Part shown: positions 1 to 9,479 of the stretch, piece after piece
How positions within the stretch are numbered: position 1 is the first letter of the stretch
How the letters are laid out: each line of letters opens with the position of its first letter
Origin: Asticcacaulis endophyticus
GTDB taxonomy: Bacteria > Pseudomonadota > Alphaproteobacteria > Caulobacterales > Caulobacteraceae
Assembly: GCF_014652575.1 (NCBI RefSeq)
Contig: NZ_BMZB01000001.1
Coordinates: 434,001 to 498,000 of the forward strand
Length of the DNA: 64,000 nt
Direction of reading: 5' to 3'
Notes under the pieces: model-generated
What the model saw: only the letters and a program-made list of their open reading frames with translations
Told to the model about the DNA's origin: nothing
Database searches by the model: none
Program-made: the position numbers and the translations under genes

Positions 1-799
1 CGAAGGCACGGCCGGTAATACCGGCATCGGGCTGGCTACCGTCGCCAATGCTTTGGGCTATAAGACCGTCATCGTCATCCCGCGCACCCAGTCTCAGGAA
101 AAGAAGGACGCCATCAAGCTTTTGGGCGCTGAACTGATCGAAGTTGATGCCGTGCCCTATTCTAACCCGGACAACTATGTGCGCTATTCCGGCCGTCTAG
201 CCGAAGAGTTAGCCGCCAAGACCCCGGAAGGGGCCATCTGGGCCAACCAATTTGACAATGTCGCCAACCGTCAGGCCCATATCGACGCCACCGGCCCCGA
301 AGTGTGGGCGCAGACCGAGGGCAAGATCGACGGCTTTATCTGCGCGGTCGGATCGGGCGGTACGCTGGCGGGCATGAGCCTTTACCTTAAAGCGCAAAAC
401 CCCGACATCAAGATCGGTCTGGCCGATCCGCTGGGGGCAGCCCTCTATAGCTATTACACCACCGGCGAGCTGAAATCCGAAGGCTCTTCCATCACTGAAG
501 GCGTGGGCCAGGGCCGCATTACCGCAAACCTGGAAGGCGCTGTGATCGACCATGCCTATCAGATCAGCGATGAGGAATGGTTGCCAATCGTGTTTGATCT
601 GGTGCAAAACGAAGGTCTGGTCATGGGCGGCTCAACCGCGCTCAATATCGCCGGTGCGATTCGTCTGGCCAAGGATCTGGGCCCGGGCAAGACCATAGTC
701 ACCATCCTGTGTGACTATGGCAACCGTTATGCCTCAAAGATTTTTAACCCGGAATTCCTGCGCAGTAAAAACCTGCCGGTACCGGCGTGGCTGGCCTAA
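1..799 (+). CDS. cysK: Cysteine synthase A, 5'-truncated by window edge
   Basis: PLP enzyme that makes L-cysteine from O-acetylserine and sulfide. The reading frame is open from base 2, so the start and the PLP lysine lie upstream of the window. Visible are the substrate loop EGTAGNTGIG at the very beginning and the phosphate-binding GSGGTLAG about 115 codons further on, both typical of the CysK/CBS fold. The C-terminus ends with LPVPAWLA. It lies tail to tail with the LysR gene, 4 bases apart. Cysteine synthase fits the sulfate-assimilation genes a few kb away, but a cystathionine beta-synthase-like role cannot be excluded from the partial protein. Confidence 0.88.
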   Translation, partial: EGTAGNTGIGLATVANALGYKTVIVIPRTQSQEKKDAIKLLGAELIEVDAVPYSNPDNYVRYSGRLAEELAAKTPEGAIWANQFDNVANRQAHIDATGPEVWAQTEGKIDGFICAVGSGGTLAGMSLYLKAQNPDIKIGLADPLGAALYSYYTTGELKSEGSSITEGVGQGRITANLEGAVIDHAYQISDEEWLPIVFDLVQNEGLVMGGSTALNIAGAIRLAKDLGPGKTIVTILCDYGNRYASKIFNPEFLRSKNLPVPAWLA

Positions 800-803
800 A
801 ATG

Positions 804-1766
804 TCAGATGTCCTGCGCCGCGAACACAGGCTTATCAAAGCCGCCGAGCGAGGGGTTACCCTCGTCTCTAGCTTGCGCGCGCAACCAGTCCATGAAGCGC
901 GTCTGGGCCTGCGAGGGTTCTCTGGACTGCGGCCACACCAGATAATAGCCGTAGGAAATCGGGCTGAAATCCTCACCAAACAGGGCCTGCAACCGTCCGG
1001 CCTTGAGATCGGCCTCGGCAATGGTGCGCTTGGCCAAAGCCACGCCACGACCCGCCACGGCGGCTTCGATGACCATATGGCTCTGGTTAAAACGCGGACC
1101 GCGCGACGCATCAACACCCTCAACCTTATGGGCCTTAAACCACATCGGCCAGTCGGGGCAGGTCGGATCAGTCTCAAAGCCGACATCGTGCAGCAGGACG
1201 TGGTTGCTCAGGTCTTCGGGCTTGCGGATCGGGGCGGCATCGTACAAGAGCGGCGAGCAGACCGGCAAAACGCCTTCTTCCAGCAGATGCTCGACATTCA
1301 CCCCCTGATAGTTGCCGTGGCCGTAGCGGATGGCCAGATCAACGTCAGAGGTGGCGAAATCAGTCGTGGTCATGTCGGCGCTGACCCAGACATCGACATC
1401 GGGATTTTCGGCGTTAAAATCGCTCAGGCGCGGCATCAGCCATTTGGCGGCAAAGCTTGGGGCAACCGAAATTGTCACCCGGCCCTTTTGCTGCACCTGT
1501 TTCATCAGGCGCGTCGCCTCGAACATCTTCTCGAACGCTTCCTTGAGGATCAGGGCCGACGCCTTACCCGCATCGGACAACACAACTCTGCGGCCGTCAC
1601 GCACGAAGAGTTCAACACCGACATGATCCTCCAGCAGACGAATCTGCTGAGAGACCGCACCGGGGGTCACAAACAGTTCTTCCGCCGCGTGCTTAAAGCT
1701 TTCGTGGCGGGCGGCGGCTTCAAATACCCGAAGCGCCGACAATGGCGGCAAACGATCGCGCGACAT
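804..1766 (-). CDS. LysR-family transcriptional regulator, GcvA-like
   Basis: A 320-residue DNA-binding regulator. Residues 6-65 form the LysR winged helix-turn-helix (PPLSALRVFEAAARHESF then TPGAVSQQIRLLE). The rest is the periplasmic-binding-protein-like effector domain. The opening PLSALRVFEAA and the overall length resemble the GcvA subgroup common in alphaproteobacteria. The ATG at 1766 faces the reductase gene at 1911 across 144 bases that hold a perfect 14-bp palindrome, so it may control that gene and itself. Effector and targets cannot be read from sequence. Confidence 0.9.
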   Translation of the reverse strand: MSRDRLPPLSALRVFEAAARHESFKHAAEELFVTPGAVSQQIRLLEDHVGVELFVRDGRRVVLSDAGKASALILKEAFEKMFEATRLMKQVQQKGRVTISVAPSFAAKWLMPRLSDFNAENPDVDVWVSADMTTTDFATSDVDLAIRYGHGNYQGVNVEHLLEEGVLPVCSPLLYDAAPIRKPEDLSNHVLLHDVGFETDPTCPDWPMWFKAHKVEGVDASRGPRFNQSHMVIEAAVAGRGVALAKRTIAEADLKAGRLQALFGEDFSPISYGYYLVWPQSREPSQAQTRFMDWLRAQARDEGNPSLGGFDKPVFAAQDI

Positions 1767-1795
1767 AGCAAATCCATCAACAAATCTAACCCGAC

Positions 1796-1809
1796 ACCCT
1801 ATATAGGGT
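1796..1809. promoter_or_regulatory. 14-bp perfect palindrome in divergent promoter region
   Basis: ACCCTATATAGGGT is self-complementary and lies between the divergently transcribed LysR gene (start 1766) and the flavin reductase gene (start 1911). Position and symmetry suit a regulator site. The TATATA core could equally be a promoter -10 element. Confidence 0.4.
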
Positions 1810-1889
1810 TCGGCACGGTTTAAAAATACTAATCTTACAGAGTGATTGCCAAATCCTGAAGGCGGTTTGGAAATCGCTTCGCCCTTTGA

Positions 1890-3008
<1,119 letters not shown>

Positions 3009-3068
3009 CAGCGTCGCGCTCAAGAAGCGTACGGGGCCGCCCATGCGGCGTTAGCGCAAGCTAAACAC

Positions 3069-3124
3069 TTCTCCTCCCCTGTTTACGGGGGAGGGGGACC
3101 CCGAAGGGGTGGAGGGGGCAAGCC
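3069..3124. repeat. G/C-rich dispersed palindromic repeat, copy 1
   Basis: Downstream of the reductase gene lies a run of stem-forming blocks: CTCCCC..GGGGGAG, then ACCCCGAAGGGGT, ending GGAGGGGGCAAG. Related blocks occur at 39328-39390 and 43181-43313, always between genes. It probably acts as a transcription stop or is a REP-like sequence. Confidence 0.55.
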
Positions 3125-3187
3125 ACACAAACGGGATTTGCCCACAGCTTTCAGATTCGCTAACCTCCGCCAAAACAGGAGGAAACC

Positions 3188-3535
3188 ATGCTACACACCG
3201 GAAGTTGCCATTGCGGCAAGATCAGTTTCGAGGTTGAGGGCGATTTCAAGGACGCCATCGATTGCAATTGCTCCTATTGTCGCAGGCGCGGCAGCCTGCT
3301 GGCCTTTGTCGCTAAGGATGCGCTTCATCTCAAAACCGATCCGGCTGATATCGAAACCTACCGTTTCAACACAATGAAAATCGCCCATAATTTCTGCAAG
3401 GTGTGCGGCGTCGAACCCTACGGCGAAGGCACGGCCCCCGATGGCAAGCCGATGGTCGCGGTTAACTTACGCTGCCTGCCCGATGTTGATTTTGATAAAT
3501 TGACCATCAATAAGTGGAACGGCGCCGAACATTAG
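3188..3535 (+). CDS. GFA/CENP-V domain protein (glutathione-dependent formaldehyde-activating-like)
   Basis: A 115-residue zinc protein of the GFA fold. The conserved cysteine sets are all present: SCHCGKI (residues 7-13), CNCSYCRR (about 28-35) and CKVCG (about 71-75). These bind the two zinc ions of the family. The family was named for glutathione-formaldehyde adduct formation, but most members have no proven reaction. A good ribosome site, AGGAGGAAACC, precedes the ATG. The gene is followed 32 bases later by the DUF4287 gene and then by a degenerate second GFA gene. Confidence 0.85.
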   Translation: MLHTGSCHCGKISFEVEGDFKDAIDCNCSYCRRRGSLLAFVAKDALHLKTDPADIETYRFNTMKIAHNFCKVCGVEPYGEGTAPDGKPMVAVNLRCLPDVDFDKLTINKWNGAEH

Positions 3536-3567
3536 GTCATTCTGTCAGTATCTGACGGGAGGCACGC

Positions 3568-4137
3568 ATGGGCACGGTCGAGCAGGCGCTGGAAACCCAG
3601 CTTTCAAATATCGAAAAAAAGACGGGTAAATCCCGCACGGCCCTGATGGCGGACATCACCGCATCTGGCAAAACTAAGCACGGCGACATCGTCGCCTGGC
3701 TGAAATCAGGTTATGGGCTGGGTCATGGCGACGCCAACACCCTGACCCACTTTAGCTTACGTGGTGGTACGTTTGAGGCACCGGAAAATGCCGCCGCCGA
3801 TGATGTGCTGGATGCCATCTATAAGGACAAAAAGGCCCACCAGCGCCCGATCCACGAAGCCCTGATGGCCGCGATTAGCGGCTTTGGTGAGTTCGAAATC
3901 GCGTCCAAACAGGGCTATGTCTCCCTGCGCCGCAAAAAACAATTCGCTATGCTGGGCCCCAAGACCAATGATCGTTTTGAACTGGGCCTGAACCTGAAAG
4001 AGGCGATTGATGATCCCCGCGTCAAAGCCTTGCCGCCCGGCGGCATGTGTCAATATGTCGTGCCGCTGACCGAGGCGGCGCAGATCGATGACAGCCTGAT
4101 GGCCATCGTCAAACGCGCTTATGATGCCGCAGGTTAG
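3568..4137 (+). CDS. DUF4287/DUF5655 domain protein
   Basis: A 189-residue cytoplasmic protein. Residues 1-60 match the DUF4287 pattern (VEQALETQL, then a KTGKS block and WLKSGYGLGHGDAN). Residues 80-185 form a DUF5655-like domain (YVSLRRKKQFAMLGPKT, then LELGLN-like strands and DDSLMAIVKRAYDAAG). The function is unknown; DUF5655 has been linked by distant similarity to nucleic-acid transport or binding domains. The ribosome site GGGAGGC precedes the ATG. It sits between an intact and a degenerate GFA gene, which may form one small transcription unit. Confidence 0.75.
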   Translation: MGTVEQALETQLSNIEKKTGKSRTALMADITASGKTKHGDIVAWLKSGYGLGHGDANTLTHFSLRGGTFEAPENAAADDVLDAIYKDKKAHQRPIHEALMAAISGFGEFEIASKQGYVSLRRKKQFAMLGPKTNDRFELGLNLKEAIDDPRVKALPPGGMCQYVVPLTEAAQIDDSLMAIVKRAYDAAG

Positions 4138-4165
4138 CCGCAATAGGGCCTAATTGTTCCTTTAT

Positions 4166-4197
4166 TTGCACTGCACTATATCTGTGTACTGTATAAT
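4166..4197 (+). promoter_or_regulatory. Promoter-like element upstream of the small GFA paralogue
   Basis: TTGCAC (4166-4171) and a perfect TATAAT (4192-4197) are separated by 20 bases, longer than the usual 17. Transcription would begin close to the palindromic element at 4202-4243. The stretch TGTGTACTGTATAAT resembles TGTATACAGTATAAT at 49253-49267. Confidence 0.45.
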
Positions 4198-4201
4198 TTG
4201 C

Positions 4202-4243
4202 GCGCATCTTACCCTAAAACCGATAACACTTTTAGGGATGCGC
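4202..4243. repeat. Palindromic intergenic element, GCGCAT...ATGCGC family, copy 1
   Basis: Outer arms GCGCAT (4202-4207) and ATGCGC (4238-4243) enclose inner arms CCCTAAAA (4212-4219) and TTTTAGGG (4230-4237) with a ten-base loop starting CCG. The second copy, at 45702-45744, has the same outer arms and spacing but inner arms TCTGAAAA/TTTTCAGA. Both strands of the stem have changed together. Both copies end 17-23 bases before a start codon. Confidence 0.7.
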
Positions 4244-4266
4244 TTTGTAAATATCGGAGGCGTATC

Positions 4267-4548
4267 ATGCTCCACTTAGGCGCGGCCCATTTCGGCGACA
4301 TTAATTTTGACCTGTCGGGTCTGAGCGGCAGTAAAGACAATTGCACCTGCGCCCTTTGCCAGCGTAAATCCGCACAACATCCGCTTAAAGTCGCCTTGCC
4401 ACTTATTGAAGCGCCGGATGATGCCCGCGAATTTGGCCGCCACCCGCTTCAGCATTACTTCTGTACAACGGCGGATACAAATCTCCCCGATGCTAACGAT
4501 GCCGCTCTGTCACCGGAGTTTGATTTCGCCCTCAGCGCCAAACGGTGA
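4267..4548 (+). CDS. Small degenerate GFA-like protein
   Basis: A 93-residue protein that starts at the ATG at 4267 behind a strong GGAGG (4256-4260). It aligns by eye with the GFA protein encoded at 3188: MLHLGAAHFGDINFDL parallels MLHTGSCHCGKISFEV, and NCTCALCQRK keeps one zinc cluster. The first CxC has become AHF, and the late FCxxCG has become FCTTAD. One zinc site is therefore lost and the catalytic site is probably broken. It could be a decayed paralogue or a protein with a new role. The palindromic element just upstream probably lies in its leader RNA. Confidence 0.6.
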   Translation: MLHLGAAHFGDINFDLSGLSGSKDNCTCALCQRKSAQHPLKVALPLIEAPDDAREFGRHPLQHYFCTTADTNLPDANDAALSPEFDFALSAKR

Positions 4549-4704
4549 TTTTGGGTGAAATTTGCGCATAATTCGCAACAACTTACGCTTATTTAGCCCC
4601 TCTAATCCCAGAGGGTAAAAACCATCGCTTTTCCAGCCCATGGCTAGAGATTAAAAGTCCACATTAAGGTATGATGGCTTACGCCCGCACCTGTTGAGGA
4701 TGTT

Positions 4705-6126
4705 ATGATCGCTTTGCCCCTGTCCTGGCCGCTGGAAGGCCGTAAGGTTGCGCTGATTGGCGCAGGGGTGGCGCTTGCGCGCAAACTTAATCTGGTGGAG
4801 CGTACACCAGCGGAGCTGCTGATTTATGATATTGATCACACCGCATGGCCGACCGCCGAAGACATTAGCGGCGCTTCGCTGATACTGGTGGCGTTTGAAG
4901 ATCGTGCGTCGGCAGAGCGTGGGGCGGCTTTGGCCCACACATTAAAAATCCCGGTCAATGTCGTCGATCAGCCCGATCTCAGCGATTTTCACATCCCGGC
5001 CATTATTGATCGCGGATCGCTGTCGATTGGCGTGGCCACCGGCGGCACAGCCCCGGTTCTGGCGCGCGAAACCCGCCGCAAGATTGAGGCCGCGGTCCCG
5101 CCGTCTGAGACTCATGTCGCCGAGTTTGCGCTGAAATTGTCGCCGCACCTGCGTGAAACCTTCAGCAATGTCGATGACCGGCGCCGGTTCTGGGAACATA
5201 TCCTGACCGCACCGGCGACGACTTTGGCACGTTCGGGCAAGATAGATGAGGCGCTGACCGCCGCACTGGCTGAGATCAAAGCGCCGAAACCCCGCACGGG
5301 CGTGGTCCATCTGGTAGGTGCCGGTCCCGGCGACCCGGAACTGCTGACGCTCAAGGCGCTGCGCCTGCTGAGTGAGGCCGATGTCATCGTCTATGACCGG
5401 CTGGTCGGGAATGCCATCATGGACTTAGCCCGCCGCGACAGTGAACGGTTTTATGTCGGCAAGCAGCGCTCCAACCACTCGGTGCCGCAGGATCAGATTC
5501 ATGCCCTGCTGGTCGAACAGGCCAACTTGGGCAAGCGCGTGGTGCGCCTCAAAGGCGGCGACCCGTTCGTGTTCGGCCGTGGCGGCGAAGAGGTTGAGGC
5601 ACTGAAAGCCGCCGGTATCGAAGTCCACGTCACACCGGGCATTACGGCAGCGCTGGGCTGCGCGGCGTCTGCGGGTGTACCGCTGACCCACCGCGACCAT
5701 GCGCAATCGGTCACGTTTATCACCGGACATGCACGAGCGCATTCCGAAAAGTGCGACGCGGTTTTCGGGCCCGAATGCGCGACCACTAAAAATGACGGTG
5801 ATGCCGAACACAACGATCTGCAACTGGATTGGGCCGCCTTGTCACTGGCGCATCATACGCTGGTGATCTATATGGGCGTGGCGACCGCGCCGCGTGTCTG
5901 TGCCCGCCTGATGGAGCATGGCCGTGCGGGTTCGACGCCTGCGCTTATCATTGAAAACGGCACGCGCCCCGATGAGGTACGCAAGGCCACGCAGCTTAAT
6001 CAACTGGCCGCCACCCTCGCCGCCAATCCACCCAAGGGCCCGACCCTCGTCATCATTGGCGAAGTCACGGCCCTAAGTCACGAACACTGGGCCATCACCC
6101 AACAGACGATAAAGGTTCCCGCATGA
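4705..6126 (+). CDS. cysG: Siroheme synthase CysG (dehydrogenase/ferrochelatase plus uroporphyrinogen-III methyltransferase)
   Basis: A 473-residue bifunctional enzyme that makes siroheme, the prosthetic group of the sulfite reductase two genes downstream. The N-terminal half has the NAD-binding start VALIGAGVALARKLNL (residues 14-29) of the precorrin-2 dehydrogenase/ferrochelatase. From about residue 200 the methyltransferase begins with VGAGPGDPELLTLKA and continues with YDRLV, RLKGGDPFVFGRGGEE and TPGITAALG, the SAM-binding signatures. The N-terminal part is somewhat shorter than in E. coli CysG. The stop codon overlaps the ATG of the next gene, so translation is probably coupled along the operon. 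Confidence 0.93.
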   Translation: MIALPLSWPLEGRKVALIGAGVALARKLNLVERTPAELLIYDIDHTAWPTAEDISGASLILVAFEDRASAERGAALAHTLKIPVNVVDQPDLSDFHIPAIIDRGSLSIGVATGGTAPVLARETRRKIEAAVPPSETHVAEFALKLSPHLRETFSNVDDRRRFWEHILTAPATTLARSGKIDEALTAALAEIKAPKPRTGVVHLVGAGPGDPELLTLKALRLLSEADVIVYDRLVGNAIMDLARRDSERFYVGKQRSNHSVPQDQIHALLVEQANLGKRVVRLKGGDPFVFGRGGEEVEALKAAGIEVHVTPGITAALGCAASAGVPLTHRDHAQSVTFITGHARAHSEKCDAVFGPECATTKNDGDAEHNDLQLDWAALSLAHHTLVIYMGVATAPRVCARLMEHGRAGSTPALIIENGTRPDEVRKATQLNQLAATLAANPPKGPTLVIIGEVTALSHEHWAITQQTIKVPA

Positions 6127-6425
6127 AGCTCCTGACCGCCAACCGATTAACCGACGGCCTGGTGCTGTGGTATGCTGACGGCCAGTGGGTTGAAGATGCC
6201 GCCATTGCTACGCACCTTGAGGACGCCGCGGGCGAAGCGCTGAAGGCCGAATGGGCCGCTCGCGAAACCGAAGTGGTTGCCCCCTATCTGATCCCCGTCA
6301 CCGATGACGGCACACCGGTGCAGCGTGAACTTGTGCGTGAGTTCGTACGCGCCAACGGACCGACCATCGGCCAGACGACCTTTGATACCGCTAAGCAATT
6401 CAAACGTGACGAGGTTTTCCAGTAA
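6123..6425 (+). CDS. DUF2849 domain protein of the sulfite reductase operon
   Basis: A 100-residue protein whose family occurs mainly between cysG and cysI in alphaproteobacteria. Visible hallmarks are the start MKLLTANRLTDGLVLWY and the core EVVAPYLIPV. Its exact role is unknown. The constant linkage suggests an accessory to sulfite reduction or siroheme insertion. It overlaps cysG by 4 bases and cysI by 1 base. Confidence 0.82.
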   Translation: MKLLTANRLTDGLVLWYADGQWVEDAAIATHLEDAAGEALKAEWAARETEVVAPYLIPVTDDGTPVQRELVREFVRANGPTIGQTTFDTAKQFKRDEVFQ

Positions 6426-8068
6426 TGTATGTTTACGACCAATTCGATCACGCCCTTGTCCGTGAACGTAACGCCGAATTTTCGGATCAGGTGGCCCGCC
6501 GTCTGAGCGGGGAATTGTCCGAAGACCAGTTCAAGCCGTTGCGCCTGATGAACGGGCTTTATCTGCAACTGCACGCCTATATGCTGCGGATCGCCATCCC
6601 TTACGGCGTTTTGTCATCCGTTCAGATGCGCAAATTCGCCCATATCGCGCGCACCTATGACCGCGATTTCGGCCATTTCACCACCCGTCAGAACCTTCAG
6701 TTCAACTGGATCAAGCTGGCCGATACGCCCAAGATTCTCGAAGAATTAGCCGAAGTTGAGATGCACGCCATGCAGACCTCCGGCAACTGCATCCGCAATA
6801 CCACGACCGATCAGTTTTCGGGTGCGGCCAAGGACGAACTCGACGATCCGCGCCCGTGGGCCGAACTGATCCGTCAGTGGTCGACCATCCATCCGGAATT
6901 TACCTTCCTGCCGCGCAAGTTCAAGATCGCCATCACGGGTGCTACCAAGGATCGCGCCGCCATCCGCGTCCATGATATCGGCCTGCACCTGACGCCCAAG
7001 GGCTTTGAGGTCTATGTCGGCGGCGGCATGGGCCGCACCCCGCATCTGGGCCACCTGATCAAGTCGGGCGTGCCGGGTGAGAAACTGCTGAGTTATCTTG
7101 AGGCCTGCCTGCGGGTGTATAACCGCTATGGCCGCCGCGATAACATCTATAAGGCGCGCATCAAGATTCTGGTCTCGGCGCTTGGCCCTGATGAATATGC
7201 CCGTCAGGTCGAAGAAGAGTGGAACACGCTCGATCAGGCCGCCATTGACGCGCCCTATTATGAGATCGACCGTATCCGTTCGTTCTTCCCCGATCCGGCC
7301 TTTGCCGATAAGGCATTTGATCAGGCTGCGTTAGACCGCGCCAAAGCTGCCGATCCGGCTTTTGCGCGCTGGGTGCGTAACAATACCCATCCCCATAAGC
7401 GCGATGACCACGTCAGCGTCACCATTTCAACCAAGCCGGTGGGCCTGCCGCCAGGCGATGCTTCGTCCGCGCAGATGGACGTTATGGCCGATGTCGCAGA
7501 TAGCTTTGCCTATAGCGAACTGCGCGTGGCGCATGATCAGAACATCATCCTGCCCCATGTGGCCAAGGCTGATCTCTATGACCTTTATCAGCAATTGGAC
7601 CGCGTCAATCTGTCGACCGCCAATGCCAAGAAGATCAGCGATATCATCGCCTGCCCTGGCCTTGATTACTGCACCCTGGCCAATGCCCGCTCGATCCCGT
7701 TGTCGCAGGAAATTTCCAAGCGCTTTGCCGATGCCGACCTGACCGATGAAATCGGTGAGCTGGAGATCAAAATCTCCGGCTGTATCAATGCCTGCGGTCA
7801 CCACCATGTCGGCCATATCGGTATTCTGGGCGTCGATAAGCAGGGGATCGAGTTCTATCAGATTCTGCTCGGCGGCCGCGCCGATGAAAAAGCAGCGCTG
7901 GGCGTCATCACCGGCAAGGGCTTGCCGGCCGAAGCCGTGCCTGCCGCCATTGAGCGCGTCGTGCGCCTTTATCTTCAACTTCGCACGTCGCCTGCGGAAC
8001 GCTTCATCGATGTGGTTGAGCGTCTGGGCCGTGAAACCTTTGCCGAGGCACTCCATGAGCCAGCTTAA
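6425..8068 (+). CDS. cysI: Sulfite reductase hemoprotein CysI (nitrite/sulfite reductase family)
   Basis: A 547-residue cytoplasmic enzyme that reduces sulfite to sulfide with six electrons. It has the two ferredoxin-like half domains (HIARTYDRDFGHFTTRQNLQ near residue 80) and the siroheme/4Fe-4S ligands CPGLDYC near residue 408 and GCINACGHHHVGHIG near residue 452. The operon encodes no CysJ flavoprotein, so the electron donor is probably ferredoxin or a separate reductase such as the one at 1911. The gene is packed against DUF2849 upstream and overlaps the DUF934 gene downstream. Confidence 0.93.
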   Translation: MYVYDQFDHALVRERNAEFSDQVARRLSGELSEDQFKPLRLMNGLYLQLHAYMLRIAIPYGVLSSVQMRKFAHIARTYDRDFGHFTTRQNLQFNWIKLADTPKILEELAEVEMHAMQTSGNCIRNTTTDQFSGAAKDELDDPRPWAELIRQWSTIHPEFTFLPRKFKIAITGATKDRAAIRVHDIGLHLTPKGFEVYVGGGMGRTPHLGHLIKSGVPGEKLLSYLEACLRVYNRYGRRDNIYKARIKILVSALGPDEYARQVEEEWNTLDQAAIDAPYYEIDRIRSFFPDPAFADKAFDQAALDRAKAADPAFARWVRNNTHPHKRDDHVSVTISTKPVGLPPGDASSAQMDVMADVADSFAYSELRVAHDQNIILPHVAKADLYDLYQQLDRVNLSTANAKKISDIIACPGLDYCTLANARSIPLSQEISKRFADADLTDEIGELEIKISGCINACGHHHVGHIGILGVDKQGIEFYQILLGGRADEKAALGVITGKGLPAEAVPAAIERVVRLYLQLRTSPAERFIDVVERLGRETFAEALHEPA

Positions 8069-8576
8069 TTCTTCTGCCACTCCGACCCTGATCGCCAAGG
8101 ACGGCACCCGTATTCTTGACGGCTGGGCCTTACTCAACGACGAAGATGTTGTCGGTGCTGACGGGCCCTATGTGCTGGGCTTTGAGCGCGCGCTCACCGA
8201 ACTGCCGGGCCTCAATGGCAAGTACGGGGTGCGCGTCAATCCGGGGGATGATATTCGTCTGCTGACTCCCTATATGGAAAAGATCGCGCTGGTTGAGGTC
8301 AACTTCCCCGGCTACCGCGATGGCCGTGGCTATTCCAACGCCCGGATATTGCGTTCTGACCTGAACTATCAAGGCGAAATCCGTGCGGTCGGCGATGTGT
8401 TGCGGGATCAGTTGTTCCTGATGCTACGCTGCGGGTTCAACGAATTTGTCCTGAAAGATGCCGATCCCGAAGGCGCCATCAAGGCGGCTACCGATCGTTT
8501 TGAAAATGCCTACCAAACTGCCGCAGATGCCCGTCAACCGATCTGGGCGTTACGCCAAAAGCTCACGGAAGCTTAA
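8055..8576 (+). CDS. DUF934 domain protein of the sulfite reductase operon
   Basis: A 173-residue protein. The chosen ATG at 8055 overlaps the end of cysI by 14 bases and gives the usual family length. The reading frame stays open further upstream inside cysI, but those codons do not look like this family. The DUF934 core is seen in VGVRVNPGDDI-like, VEVNFPGYRDGRGYSNARILR and EIRAVGDVLRDQLFLMLRCGFNEF. The family is found next to cysI in many proteobacteria and is thought to assist sulfite reduction; no reaction is proven. Confidence 0.85.
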   Translation: MSQLNSSATPTLIAKDGTRILDGWALLNDEDVVGADGPYVLGFERALTELPGLNGKYGVRVNPGDDIRLLTPYMEKIALVEVNFPGYRDGRGYSNARILRSDLNYQGEIRAVGDVLRDQLFLMLRCGFNEFVLKDADPEGAIKAATDRFENAYQTAADARQPIWALRQKLTEA

Positions 8577-8597
8577 TCCGTAGAAAGCGTTTTGATC

Positions 8598-9344
8598 ATG
8601 ACTATGATCATCAACAATATTGCCGATCAGGTCGCTTCACCCGAAGCTATCCGTGCGGCGAAACTGTCGGCACGGTATGAAAATTGGGCCGCCGCCGACA
8701 TCCTGCGCGATGCGATAGAGCATGAGTTTATCGGCTCCATCGCCCTGTCGTCGTCGTTTGGGGCGGATTCCGCGGTTATGCTGCATCTGGTGTCGCAGAT
8801 TAATTCAGACCTGCCGGTTATTTTTCTCGATACCGACCGGCACTTTTTTCAGACCCTGCAATACCGCGACCAGCTGGCCAAGATATTAGGCCTGACCAAT
8901 CTGATCAACCTCAAGGCCGATAAGGCTGAGGAACAGGATTTCGACCCAAAAGGCAATTTGTGGAAGCTGGCCCCTGATGCCTGCTGTGCCCTGCGCAAAG
9001 TTCGCCCGCTGAATAGGATCACCGACGACTACACCGCCTGGATCACCGGCCGTAAGCGTCATCAGGCAGCGACCCGCGCCAATATGCCTATCGTTGAGTG
9101 GGATGGCCGTAATTTCAAGGTCAATCCGCTGGCCAACTGGACGGCGGACGATATCGCGGATTACATCGAAACCCACGCCCTGCCCGCGCACCCTTTAGTC
9201 GAACAGGGCTATCCGTCGATTGGCTGCTTTACCTGCACTAAGCCGGTTGAAGTCGGTGAGGACGCCCGCGCTGGCCGCTGGGCCGGGCAGGACAAGACCG
9301 AGTGCGGCATCCATAAGCCGATCTTCGGTGGCGACGGGATCTGA
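8598..9344 (+). CDS. cysH: Assimilatory APS/PAPS reductase CysH, iron-sulfur type
   Basis: A 248-residue reductase that forms sulfite from activated sulfate. The PP-loop is SSFGADSAVMLHL (about residues 51-63). Both cysteine pairs that bind the 4Fe-4S cluster are present: DACCALRKVRPL near residue 124 and GCFTC near residue 208. The catalytic cysteine is in TECGIH near residue 236. The cluster-type cysteines point to adenylyl-sulfate (APS) rather than PAPS as the substrate. ATG 8598 was chosen; ATG 8604 is also possible. It is the last gene of the cys operon; cysDN for sulfate activation are not in this window. Confidence 0.92.
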   Translation: MTMIINNIADQVASPEAIRAAKLSARYENWAAADILRDAIEHEFIGSIALSSSFGADSAVMLHLVSQINSDLPVIFLDTDRHFFQTLQYRDQLAKILGLTNLINLKADKAEEQDFDPKGNLWKLAPDACCALRKVRPLNRITDDYTAWITGRKRHQAATRANMPIVEWDGRNFKVNPLANWTADDIADYIETHALPAHPLVEQGYPSIGCFTCTKPVEVGEDARAGRWAGQDKTECGIHKPIFGGDGI

Positions 9345-9355
9345 TTTCTCTTGAG

Positions 9356-9398
9356 AAAGTCCTTCGGTGTCGATCAAGCTCCCGCCTCAGTGTACTTT
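9356..9398 (-). repeat. AAAGTACACTGAG...GGACTTT repeat, copy C
   Basis: Read on the minus strand this is AAAGTACACTGAGG, a variable middle, then CGAAGGACTTT. Copies occur at 39405-39434 and 56517-56549, with a short one at 9455-9479. The AAAGT/ACTTT ends are complementary, so a hairpin can form. It lies just behind cysH, between converging genes, where a terminator is expected. Confidence 0.6.
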
Positions 9399-9454
9399 AT
9401 CACGGGATCAATAAGAAAACCCAGCATTCAGCGCGGAACTGCATTCAGCGTAAA

Positions 9455-9479
9455 AAAGTACAATTTAGCGAGGGACTTT
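9455..9479 (+). repeat. AAAGTAC...GGACTTT repeat, short copy D
   Basis: AAAGTACAATTTAGCGAGGGACTTT keeps both ends of the family and the GCGAGGGACTTT tail of the copy at 39405, with a shortened middle. The flanks extend the stem to AAAAAGT/ACTTTTT. It abuts the stop codon of the DUF1579 gene and is inverted relative to copy C. Confidence 0.5.

Noticed and set aside
711-1823. 370-residue open frame on the plus strand
   Set aside because: It is antisense to the LysR gene, which has a full helix-turn-helix and family length. The plus-strand product resembles nothing and is Arg/His-rich, as expected of a shadow frame.
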